64,000 bases of DNA from Terfezia claveryi (Eukaryota > Ascomycota > Pezizomycetes > Pezizales > Pezizaceae). A program made the translations under genes and the position numbers. Shown one piece after another: positions 26,182 through 36,457 of this stretch. Positions within the stretch are counted from its first letter, which is position 1. Every line of letters begins with the position of its first letter. Location of the stretch: contig WHUX01000177.1 of assembly GCA_015179025.1 (NCBI GenBank), positions 45,855 to 109,854 on the forward strand, in the 5' to 3' direction. A model generated the notes under the pieces. It was not told the origin of the DNA. It saw only the letters and a list, made by a program, of their open reading frames with translations, and made no database searches.

Positions 26182-27339
26182 TACGGATGGGGACCTTTCG
26201 CATTCTCATCTAGAGCAACCGGGTCTACAAGTTTGACGGCAGATTGCTCAACAACCACAACCTCTCATGGCCTATCTAACATACCTGCTTCATCGCTAAG
26301 ATACTCTTTATTCGTTTCTATAGGCTAATGAAAAGCCAAAATGTCCAGAGAGCTAGAAGGAGGAGGGTTCCGCTAGAGTGGAAGAGATGGGAGCTACAGT
26401 GGCGGAGGTAGTGAAGAAGAAAATTGAGCAAGTGTTTGAAGTGCAGGAAACAAAAAGGATTAAATGGCAACCATGGCAACACCGGCTGCTAGCAAAGCAG
26501 GTACTTGCAGAAGATCCCTTTGGAAGTGTGAGGGGTCAGACTTTCTGATGAGCTGGCATTGATAAAGCCGGTGGCTATCATTCGATCAGCTGTAGCTTGC
26601 AAAATCGTTTTGGGGGGTTTAATCAAAGCACATAAGGTAGAGAACTCGTTTTGCGGAGGTGCTATTATCTATATATATAAATAGGTAGAAAACTCTCTAT
26701 ACTTTTTATGGGATCTGGTATTTGCAACACTACCACTAGGGACGCTGAACTATGAGTAATGAGTATTTTTTTTCTTTTTTTTCTTTCTTTTTTTTTTAAA
26801 AAATAATAGTAAATCGCTGAACCTCCTGTTGTTAAACCGGAAGTAAATTCTCCATGCCTCGTTAGATGCCTAGTTCATCTAAGTTTTCCTGTCTCGTTAG
26901 TTGACCCTTCCACTGAATTGACTTCTGTCGTATTTTCACTTGCGCCTTTTGCTGAATTCTCAACAACTGGACTCGATGTTGTTGCAGTTGATTTCGCATG
27001 ATAGCTGACACGTTTGTGTTTGTTCACTCAACACCGGTCCTTACCTTACCAAGAGTTTGAGCTACAATTCTAGTTGTGAAGGGTCTTCCATATTGCTGAT
27101 CTGGATTACTCTCCTCCCCCCCGGTCACCTTCCCTTGCCACTTCTAAAAAATTGTGCGAAAGGTCTCTATTAGCCTAGGCATTTCATTCTAATTACATGT
27201 CGCCATAATTATTAGAACCATGGTGGTGGATTACTTCCGATGATCGACATTAGTTAATAGGTGCACAGAGCTAGATTAGTTGGGCATTGGAGCCAAATCA
27301 TCAGTAAGCATCGTGAATGCCTCATAGAGCAAGAAGCCC
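26182..27339. other. Gene-free stretch right of the Harbinger genes
   Basis: About 1.2 kb containing a T/A-rich tract near 26760-26815 and no protein-like frame. The right terminal repeat of the Harbinger element should lie here but was not recognised. The word ATGGCCTATCT (about 26268) is the complement of AGATAGGCCAT near 24052, which may be a relic of an inverted repeat. Confidence 0.4.
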
Positions 27340-27547
27340 CCCTTTTCCTTGCGAGGTCACGAACCTACTAGTTAGTTACTTGGCGTTGTCACTTGTATAC
27401 TAGCCTTTACTTTATTAGTAAACAAACTTTTTTTTCAACTCTAGAAAGCTTGGCAGACAACACTAGCCTCGTAGCAACGTCTATTGGGGGAGTTACGAGG
27501 TCACGAACTAGAAAAATATTAACCTGGGTACGAGGCTACCCTTTTCC
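27340..27547. mobile_element. Truncated TAGCCTCGTA-family element with 9-bp target duplication
   Basis: CCCTTTTCC occurs at 27340-27348 and 27539-27547. The 190 bp between them start TTGCGAGGTCACGAAC and end GTACGAGGCTA. The last 75 bp (27464-27538) are a near-complete copy with inverted ends TAGCCTCGTA and TACGAGGCTA. The left end starts inside the unit, so one end looks truncated while the CTA end is intact. Confidence 0.7.
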
Positions 27548-27976
27548 CACAGGTTAACAAGTGCAATATCCGGCAAACGCATCTGACTAGGAGATCGAAA
27601 TCAGTGACCGGGCTGCATATGCAGTGAATTTTTGGCTCACGGGCTTGCATTGCTATATCCAACCCTAGGTACTGGAAAAAAAAGTGAAAATAAGAGCCCT
27701 TGTCAATATCTTTTGGTCTTCCCTTTAATGGTAGCAGCGTTACTACTTGTAGTAAGAGAGGCAGACTTGGCTACACAATTGTGACTTATTATTGTAACCG
27801 CTGTGTCACTGATTATTCTAACTGTTGTGATTCAACTTTTGACAAGGTTTTGACAAGGGCTCTTATTCACTAGTTTTCCCGGTCCTAGTGGTCTCTGTGT
27901 GTGGGGTAGGAAAAAAACGTTGCCAAGTCGCAATCTGAAACTAGAATTAACGTATTTTCCCGTTTAGCCGGGGCTT

Positions 27977-28730
27977 GCGCCAACCAGACTAGAGTTTTTA
28001 GGTTGTTTTACATTAACTACCGGTACCGGTAGCTGCCACATGGGCTGCCGATCGATCCTGCCAGGGAAACGTTCAGGCACTGTAACGAGAATAGCACAAT
28101 TTTGGAAGCTTTTAGATCTGATCACGACTACTATCCGGACTCTAGTCTGGTTGCACTATGAGCAGTCGGGTAGATAGATTACCGTAGTCTGTTGGGCACC
28201 ACTAACCATAGAGATGTCGTAGCCTCGTAGTAACCAGTTTGTTGTCTCTGGGGGAGTTGCGAGGTCACGAACACTACAAATATTAACCTCGATACGAGGC
28301 TAGAGATGTCGAGACTTTGCTTTTACCTGCCTAGTGCACTTTATATCAGGCTGAATACGATTGTCCTAAACGTCACGTAATACTAGTCTCGATCGCGTAA
28401 TACAAGACACGTAGTCTGGTTGGCCAAGACACGAGAAGAAGAGCCATCTTAAAGTTGCTTAGCCCTGCTAGTCTGGTTGGCACGACCCCTCCTCTGGCGA
28501 GGGGTAGTGCAACCAGACTTGCCGGGGGTTGTGCAACTAAACTAGAGTAGCTTGCCCCCGACTTCCGTAGACCCGCTAGACTTACATACGCGTATGCGTT
28601 AAACTGGACCGGCAAGCACAGTGGCTTGAGGCTGCATTATTTTAAGGTGGGTCCTGACCACGGTGGTGGTATTTTTTCCACGAGACTAATTACGTTCTGG
28701 AAGCGGGTCGTGCAACCAGACAAGTAGCAA
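27977..28730. repeat. Cluster of TAGTCTGGTTG(G)CAC repeat copies
   Basis: Copies or complements lie at 27977-27991, 28143-28157, 28185, 28412-28424, 28469-28483, 28506-28519, 28531-28544 and 28710-28721. The copy at 28412-28424 is flanked by the perfect 9-bp repeat CAAGACACG (28403-28411 and 28425-28433). The pair at 28469-28519 forms an imperfect hairpin whose arms read through ACCCCTC and GAGGGGT. No open frame in this region looks coding. Confidence 0.75.
28211..28311. mobile_element. 83-bp MITE with TAGCCTCGTA/TACGAGGCTA ends and 9-bp target duplication
   Basis: GAGATGTCG occurs at 28211-28219 and 28303-28311, perfectly duplicated. The 83-bp insert (28220-28302) begins TAGCCTCGTAG and ends ATACGAGGCTA. 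Its interior (GGGGGAGTTGCGAGGTCACGAAC) is shared with the copy at 27349-27538. A 9-bp duplication suggests a Mutator-like transposase, but no such gene is in the window. Confidence 0.78.
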
Positions 28731-30190
28731 GGGGGCAGGCATACTGACTGGGGTTTCCGAACTGACAGAAATCCGAACGTACATTGCCAAGGTTTTCTAC
28801 TTCCCAAGCCCTCCCACATCGAAAGCAGTCGAATGGACTGGTATCCCTTTGGCCAGTGAGGCACAGCCCATCGTGCATATGTGTTATTGATTGATGCTGA
28901 GCGGAATTCACAGCATATGTCCAAGGGGGGTTATGCCACCGGGCAACACTCTGAATTCAACCACTAGTCTTCAGATAGGGTTATCTCGGCGTTATAAACT
29001 AAAGAAAAATTAAGAGTATTCGCCTACACGGCCGCCGTTTCTCATCGAGATTCATGGGATGTCTTCTCCCGCTGCAAAAAGGAGCTGAAGTTTGGTGATA
29101 AAACTTAGACAATTAGATCTCCCAAGAAGGGAAGGTGGCATGAACCTGGGATTTTGTTGTTGAAGATAGTCTCGAGTTCTCCTGTACTTGGATATTTTGC
29201 CTAAAGGTCGAGCAAACCGTAATAAGCGTTAATCCTTTGAACTGCACCTAGTACCTATTGCAATTTCCCATGAAATAATCATGACATCTGGTGAAGCTTA
29301 GCTAGCGTGATAAATGGTGGAGCTGAAGAAGCGTGTAGATGCATGAGATGTGCCAGGGTCTCATCTCCCGGATTTTGTGGCGTCAGCTCCGGCACTTTCT
29401 TGCGAGTGATTGATTCACTTCGGAATAGCCCCCATCCTTAAGGTGACCAGCATATTTTGATCCATTGAATTGAGAAATGGACACACGAGAGAGGGGGTGC
29501 CTTGTCTTGAGGAAAGGGCCCGAGCGGGGGTGAAACTGTATCTCTCCTTGTGTATCGATCCCACTGAAGGGAAAAGAATCACTACGAGTCAACAAGCACG
29601 CTAAGCATATCTGCTATAGAGATAATCTGCCGAGTTGTTGATCTCTGGATCCCTGGATTCCTCCTCGAATCCTTGGATTATCATTCAAAATTCGTATAGA
29701 GCTTAATCTCGTGCCCTCCAAAAAAACCAGAAATTGCTCGTGCCATTGACAGGCCGGTACCGGTAAAGCATATGTATGGGGAGCTAGTCCCTGTCAATAC
29801 CACCAGATGTTTTCATGATTTGGGAACCTGCATCAGTATACTTAACCCCCCTCCTCCCTTATAGTCGCTTAGAAAAACGGACAACATTATACAAGCGATC
29901 TGTGTACCGTACCTGTGTTCGTTCGGCATCAGCAAGTTGATGGTGCCCTTTCCATGCTATCAATTGCGGTTTAAATCCCTCCCCCTTTTGAACCAGCTTG
30001 AGAATTTCCTTCAACGATTTGATTTCGTGATTTATCATAGTACACCGTTTGGCTAGCAAATTCCTTATATCCTTCGGCTAGATCCTCGTCCTCGTCTGTA
30101 ATTAACAGGATCAATCCGGGTCTAGAAATTGATCAGCTCACCCGGTCGTCGGTAACGTCAAAACGCAACGTCAGAAATGAAATTGGAGGA
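28731..30190. other. Intergenic region, no gene seen
   Basis: About 1.4 kb between the repeat cluster and the methyltransferase gene. No protein-like frame. GGTACCGGT words recur (28021 and 29757 areas). The right end should contain the promoter of the methyltransferase gene, with no clear element recognised. Confidence 0.45.
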
Positions 30191-30391
30191 ATGACCAATA
30201 TTCTAACTCCTCGAGTACCACTTTCTGAGCTTGATATTTCGAACGGTAAACACTGTTTGAGAACGTGGGCGCATCACAGTCATACTCTTCTACAAAAGTT
30301 CCGCAACACCGACGAAAGTCGACAGAGTGGTGCTACGGGGTGCAAATATCGACATCTTACGAGGTGTATTCTGGGAAAATGTCAGCGTTGA
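30191..30391 (+). promoter_or_regulatory. Upstream ORF overlapping the methyltransferase start
   Basis: A 66-codon frame starts with ATG at 30191 and ends 13 bp after the ATG at 30379 in another frame. If the transcript begins upstream, this uORF would have to be bypassed by leaky scanning. A 34-nt GTAAAC..CACAG segment inside it is too short for a normal intron. The transcript start is not known, so the regulatory role is inference. Confidence 0.35.
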
Positions 30392-33300
30392 ACAACCCAC
30401 AGTGCCTGGAGAAGTGCCAACCAGAATATCTGGAGGAGGATATGGCATCGCCTTATCTAGGCGCCCACCAGTCGTATAGTTACAGTACGACAGCCATGCT
30501 GCCACACCAGCACCTCGATATTGCTCCGCAGCTCTTCCACCCCCGCAAGGTGAGCATTTCGAAGCGGCCATCTGCACACTGTAGCGATACAGGGCCAGCA
30601 GCACCGGTTTTTCTCAGTAAATTCAAGGGCATCTCTTACTCTAAATCACCGAATGACCAGCGTAGGTCGTCAGTGTTGACGTTGTTGTCTCATCCAAGTA
30701 CCGGGTCAAGCATGGCCGACTTGCCAAGAACACCCACAAGCAGAAGCATCGTTTCTGGCTCTGGCTCCAGTACGTATTCATCCTGGTCGCCCGAGGATTC
30801 CCCTCGCTCGCGGTACAAGAAGAAGGGCGGGCTGCTCAAGAGACCGTTTTCGCCGACGCTCGGGAGTCTCGCCCCAAAGGCAAAGGGCTCCAAGGGCCAT
30901 TGGCAGGAGGAATTTGACCCAACCACGGTTCGTAAGAACAGAACTCTTCGCCGGAAAAACCCTCAGGACCTCTACGACCAGTACGATGACTTGTTCACAG
31001 ATGAAGAAGAAGCTCTTGACGAGCAGGACATGGTGCACAGCGCAGTGCACCTTTCTGAGACTGAATACGATCACTGCTCAGGCTCTGATGACGGGTATCT
31101 CCACTCGTACGAAGTGCGGAGGTGGAAACACTCAAAGAAGCACTGGCCGGATGCCCCCAGAAGCCCTCCTCGCAGTGTCCCTTCCCCTAGCTCTAGTCAT
31201 CCCAATTTGAAGGGCCTCTCGTCTGCTTCACCCTTCCTACTTGCCACGTGGAGAACCTCCAACGATATTGATACCGCTTCTCAAAGCAAACCCCCATCAG
31301 TGATGGACTTGCATCAGCCGTCTGATCTATTATACTCCCCAAACCATATGCCCCCAACCGCGCCCCCACCACCACAACCGAAAGTAGGTCACTATCTGCT
31401 CAAGAAGTATGACAACCCGGAAGAAGGCCGCTTTTCACCAGTGCATCAAGAGGGGACTCTGCCTCCGGTCTCCTTCTCCCCTACAGACCAAAATCTCACA
31501 ACATCGTTCTTACCAGGGCCTCCACCTAGCCATACACCTCCCCCAGTACCTCTCGCGTCTTGCCGACCATCGAATAGATCTAGGCGAGGATCTGTGAAAT
31601 CAGGGAAAGGACTAGAGGGGCAGGAAGATGGTGCAATGAAGAAAGGTGCTAATGGGTTAGGCATACTCCATGTCCCATCTGATATCTTAAATCGACCCAT
31701 CTCATCCTCCTCCACGGATTCTACTAGCCCACAGGCTGCTTCCTCATTTTCAGAGAAGGAAATTGGTGGGTGTTCCCAACGGATTTTGGGAAAGAGAGTG
31801 GGGAGCTCTAGCAAGGTAGAAACTCTTAACAATCTCATGTCAGCTGCGAAAGAAATAAGTGCACATGTAGCTGCAGAGGATATCAACAAGAAAGCTGGTG
31901 GCACTGGCTACACGCCCCAGATGCGGATTGACGATGCCCGCGATCTGGAAAATGAGTTTGTCTTTGCATACACTGCAGATCATACCGCTGCAAGCCCTGC
32001 GGATTTTGCTACGACGAAAGGGGTCAACCCCAACTCTAACTCTAGCCTACCTATTTCCATCGATACCGCGGAGGAAGTTTCTCTTTACTCTCCATCAACA
32101 TTAGGCGGGAGTAGTGCCAATGGTACGGTACCCGAAGCTCTAGCCGATAAACTGGATGCCACCCCTCTTCGTGTGTTCCGCCAATTCTTGAAGAGCTCTG
32201 GCGAACGCGATGCATTTATTCAGAGGTCTGATCGTTTTGATGCAATGCAAACTCAACGAATATGCACTCACCTCAGGAATGACTATCAAGTTGTGCCTGT
32301 CAAAAAGGCCAAGAAGCTAGAAGAGCAATCTGCCACATCTAACAGAATCATCAAACAACGGGAAGTTGCAGATAAGATGCTCACAAGCATGTGGGCAATG
32401 ATGTCTTTTCGATGGATGGCGTTTGGACGGCTTCTAGTGAGTCCCGCTCACGAACTATTGGTTGCTACATGTGAGAAGAGGCCCACCAGGAGAGACGCTA
32501 GTGGCACTGAAAGAGAGAAGGATTGCAAAAGAATTCTTGACTTGGGAGGCATCCCAGTGGGTGAGTATTTCTTTGCCGCAATTCAAACGATAGAAGCACC
32601 AATTCTAATCTATCTGATCAAGGTGATTGGGGGTGGTACTGTGCATACGATTACCCCAAGTCAAAAGTATATACTGTCACCCCTCGTACTACTAGCATCA
32701 GTGGTGCCTCAGCGGCCGACAGTGACACCCCAGGGCAATCTGCAAACTGCCGAGGACCAAAAAACCATCGATATTTCACAGTTTCCTATCTTTGGCGTCT
32801 TCCCTTTCCAGATAATCACTTTGACGTTGTGTCGGCTCGCTCACTCTTTATGGCATTAAAAACTCACTATGGAAAGGGTCGCTCGCCAACAATGGACTTA
32901 ATGTCTCCTGTCAATATCATGGATGAGTATGACCTCTGTCTAGAAGAATGCCTACGCGTCCTTAAGCCAGGTGGATATCTCGAATACTTCCTTTTCGACA
33001 ACGATATTGTCAACCCTGGCCCGCTTGCGGTTGAGCTTAGCATGAAATTCACCAATGAGCTCGAAGCCAATTTCTACGACCCGTATCCAACAAGAAAATG
33101 GATCAAGCGGCTTAACAAGGCTGGGTATGGTGACATGAAGCGGGCGTGGATGTTTCTACCAATGGCTCCCCAGGTTAAACCTAAACCACAAAGCAAGGAA
33201 GGTGAATACGAAGTACAACCGCAAGTTCAACAACACCAACAAAGCGGCTCTTTTAACAACAATATCGACGCTGTGAAAGAGGAGGTTCGGCGGAAGTTGG

Positions 33301-33599
33301 AAGCCTGGGAAGATTTGGGTACGATGAAGGGCTCAACTGAGTCAGTGGCACCAGTCACTGGGCTTGTTGGAAGCTGGGTGTGGGAAAGATGGATGCTTAA
33401 GACTAGTGCCGAAGCGGAGGAAGGCAGTGAATGGAACCTATCACTCGACACCATTGGCAGTGTATTGGATGAAGGGAGGGACATGAAGAGTGGCTGGAGA
33501 GCCATGATGGGTTGGGCTAGGAAACCACTAGCTACAGAGCCTTACGCATATAGAAGAGTGAGGCCCGATAGCTCAAACAGCACCTTTTCAAAAATATAA
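30379..33599 (+). CDS. Large protein with C-terminal SAM-dependent methyltransferase domain (LaeA/UMTA-like)
   Basis: Two exons, 30379-32560 and 32623-33599. The intron 32561-32622 (GTGAGT..CAAG) is in phase 1, giving 1052 aa. The first 650 residues are disordered (Ser/Pro-rich, SPRSRYKKK, proline runs). The C-terminal class I methyltransferase shows motif I as RILDLGGIPVGDWGWYCAYDYP, with the intron inside it, then VYTVTP, LPFPDNHFDVVSARSLFMALK, and CLEECLRVLKPGGYLEYFL. This matches the fungal group in which DLGG..DWGW replaces the usual DLGCGxG. The substrate is unknown. LaeA-type relatives act on secondary metabolism and development, but no metabolite cluster is nearby. The start at 30379 (AAAATGT context) is preferred over a GTG at 30265. 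Confidence 0.82.
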
Positions 33600-34547
33600 G
33601 ACATGGCTGAAGTTAACTATGGCTTTGCATGCATGCACAATGATTTCCCAAGTTCTTTTTTTTTTTCCTTTTCTTTGATTGTTTACCCCGCTTATACCAT
33701 TTCTCAATTCTCGTTCAGACATTTTTTAGATACTGGTGCTATGGTGATATGAATTCGGCTTCAAATATGTTATCTTGCGGGGAGCATGGCGTTCTGGTGA
33801 AGAATATGTTTGGATAATTTTGGAAATTACAAGAGAAGCATCATGTGGTAGGACACAAGATCGCAAATTTAACGGTATTACCATCTTGCTAAATTGAATG
33901 CATCGGGGCCCTATGGGTGCAGGATGTGAAGAAAATCCTAAACTCGAAGCGTCCCAAGAACATGTACCAGTGCAGATAGGATACCATACCCATATATTGA
34001 AATATAGTGGGCGTAGCACTCGTCAAGTCTCAGGTTCGGCACCAGGTAGCGGGTGGTTTTGATGCCTCATCTAGACTGCTGCATGACGAGGGCGGTCTTG
34101 TAATTTGGGGGATGTATGGGCAACGGTGTTCCTAATATACTTACTGGAATACATTTCGGCACGAATGCTTGGTGGACAAAGTTGTGTGAATGAGTGAGAT
34201 GGGGCCAACGCCGTTGAAGTGCAAGCCCTAGGTGCTTAATATTCCAAATTATATGTATACGTAGTCTGGTATTTAGGTACTGTCGATCTAATCTGGTCAA
34301 AACTATCGATCGTGATAGCGATTCAAATTGCGGGACCAACTATGTACACCCACTGCTCTTTATGCCCGCTGGATTCAACGACTGCCTTTTATGGCTAGGG
34401 TGGGGATTTGCAACTGCCAAAGCTGGTTAGCAGCTTTACTACCTCACGATACTTATCAGTCTTGGCAACTTGCCATTCTTGGCACACGGAATACATCATG
34501 TGAGCTCGACCAAATTGAAAATAACGTTTCTTTGTGACCTTAACCCA
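33600..34547. other. Intergenic region, no gene seen
   Basis: 3' UTR side of the methyltransferase gene, then about 0.9 kb without coding signal apart from a T-run near 33656-33668. Confidence 0.45.
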
Positions 34548-34925
34548 TCAACACAGCAATGACGAAGAGAAAAATCTGCACATGCGGTCACCGATTAGGG
34601 CTTCTGTAAAAAAGCGATCGGGTCGAGATTGCAGCAACGAAGGGAGAAGCTTGAGTGCGGAAACCGGAAGTCCAGAGAGGTTAGCAAGATCTCCGGATGG
34701 GTGAATGCAATAGAGATTGGTTTCTTTGCAGTTGTTCAGAATCTCTCTAGCAACCGCCGGGGATCGGAAGTACTCAATTTCAGTCAATATCTGCGAACCG
34801 ATGCTGTCCTCACTAGCTTCGATATCACTTGGTTCTGCAACCCTCCTTGCTGTCCTAAGAACCGACCCGTATGCAAAATATCTCGCGATAACTGGCATAT
34901 CCTGACCGAAGAAGAACAATGACAT
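34548..34925 (-). pseudogene. Possible fragment of the same decayed gene, inverted
   Basis: A 125-codon minus-strand frame with protein-like composition (ILTEIEYFRSPAVAREIL, then HPSGDLANLSGLPVSALKLLP). It ends without domain features. Its start nearly coincides with the start of the plus-strand pseudogene at 34919. It could be an inverted 5' part of that gene, an unrelated small gene, or chance. I rate it as weak. Confidence 0.3.
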
Positions 34926-35737
34926 CTATTCAAAAGAAGTATCTATACAGCTACAGTCCCCCCCCCCTTTCTACCGGAGTGAAGGCAATGCTATATTCCC
35001 CATTATGTATCGCCGCTTCCGAACACACAGTTCGAGCACAATGTGTCATCTCTGGTCTAATCCGAGCCGGAGCCATAAATGAAGAATACGTGCGTTATCC
35101 CGAGGATCTCAAAGGTAGCCAAAGCTCGAGGCTGCCAATTCCTCAGTGTAGACGCCGCAGTTCAAGGCCGGCTCGGAGAAGGCCTAGGCTGGATTAAACT
35201 CGGCAAAGAATTTGTCGGGGCACCAACACCCACCACCTTCTCCAACGATGACAAGGAAAATCAAACCCTAGCAAGTCGAATGGAGAAACTCCCGCTTTGG
35301 AGAGCCTTCCCCCCAATCCTTATCATCAAATTCAAGCCCAACGCAAAACTGACCAGCGCATTACCACCCAGCCTAGACCCATTTAGTATCCACTCGGAAC
35401 TCCAGCCCAGATATATTGAGCAAGACAAACGATAAACTTGTCTTTGCCCCGCGACGAATTCTGTCGTCAGCAAGATCCTGGTTGGCAGGAGATCCACGAT
35501 GTCAATGCTTTCTCTCCAGTGAAGCTTGGAAATGAGAGTATTAATACACTATGCAGAGGTGGCGTGAAAGGCACAATTGAGTATTCCCAGCACCCGGACT
35601 GGCCCAGTGGGGATTATCCAGATAGAGGAGGATGGAGGGAAAGGTTCAAGCTACCAAGTGCCAGGTGGATACTATTAGCGAATTGGCAAGTGGAAATAAA
35701 TGAGCATAAAATGGCAGTTTTCGCAAACTCGTGCTGA
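34919..35737 (+). pseudogene. Decayed gene for a conserved fungal hypothetical protein
   Basis: Three consecutive plus-strand frames appear to encode parts of one protein. The first has AQCVISGLIRAGAINEEYVRYP, up to about 35112. The second has KARGCQFLSVDAAVQGRLGE, LGWIKLGKEFVGAP and WRAFPPILIIKFKP, about 35113-35432. The third has GGVKGTIEYSQHPDWPSGDY to the stop at 35735-35737. No intron with good signals repairs the shifts near 35113 and 35425, and a 10-bp C run lies at 34968-34977. The composition resembles an uncharacterised filamentous-fungal family (unverified memory). A recently broken gene or sequencing indels both remain possible. Confidence 0.5.
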
Positions 35738-35755
35738 TTGGATATATGAACCAAA

Positions 35756-35830
35756 GGTCGCGTGCCTCAATCGGCAGAGTATCATGTTAGTATGAAGTGT
35801 GGGATTTGTGGGTTCCGTCTCACCGTGACC
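35756..35830 (+). pseudogene. Degenerate tRNA copy (tRNA-Ile-derived)
   Basis: Acceptor halves GGTCGCG and CGTGACC and most of the D-arm (CTCAATCGGCAGAG) match the intact tRNA-Ile 150 bp downstream. The anticodon arm does not form a 7-base loop and the T-arm has changed (GTGGGTTCCGTCTCAC). The ends are kept and the middle is lost, as in a decayed duplicate. Confidence 0.7.
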
Positions 35831-35982
35831 ATTATTTTTGGCTCTTTCGGGGGTTCGGGAATAATTTTTATACATACCATATCATGCTTCTGCTACTGCA
35901 TTGTTCTCTTACATATTATGCCCATTGGGGTAAAATATATCCATCTAATCTTAGCAAGCATCCTATAAATGTATAAGTACAA

Positions 35983-36054
35983 GGTCGCGTGGCTCAATCG
36001 GCAGAGCATCGTGCTAATAACGCGAGGGTTGTGAGTTCGAGTCTCACCGTGACC
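35983..36054 (+). tRNA. tRNA-Ile (anticodon AAT)
   Basis: All four arms pair. Acceptor GGTCGCG/CGTGACC has one G-U pair. The D-arm is GGCTC..GAGC. The anticodon arm TCGTG/CGCGA carries loop CTAATAA and anticodon AAT. The T-arm GTGAG/CTCAC has loop TTCGAGT. No intron. A T-run (CTTTTG) for RNA polymerase III termination follows at about 36062-36066. Confidence 0.95.
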
Positions 36055-36457
36055 ACACTATCTTTTGTTTTGCAGATTCAAGAGAACGCAAGTTTTTACC
36101 TGCATGTAGTCCTCGTCTCGTCGTCACCAATAACACTCCCATTTAATCCATTATGAAAACTCCCTTGTATTGTGCGTCCATCAATCTACATTGGGAATTT
36201 GCCCACCTGTGATAAATATAAAAAAAGATAAAAAGAAAACAAGAGATTATATGAACGCAGAAGAGAAACATAACACGCTCAAGGATGACTAAACCAAAAA
36301 CTTGCTTTCACAGCTTGCAGTTCCTCCTCTCGCTTCGACTCTCAAAGCACATACCCGGCATCTGCATCTATGCCTAGCACCACCATCATCACCACCGCCA
36401 CTACCAGCACTACTATCTGTAGTTTGTGACTGTGATTCTCCCCCACCGCAACCGACA
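36055..36457. other. Spacer between tRNA-Ile and PEX5
   Basis: About 400 bp, probably holding the 3' UTR of PEX5 on the minus strand. No other feature recognised. Confidence 0.5.

Noticed and set aside
23753..27991. A single large element bounded by TAGTCTGGTTGGCAC and its complement around the Harbinger genes
   Set aside because: The flanks do not match as a target duplication, and the left end has its own local duplication, so the two motifs are better explained as independent small insertions.
30265..30378. N-terminal extension of the methyltransferase from a GTG codon
   Set aside because: Fungal nuclear genes start at ATG, and 30379 has a good context.
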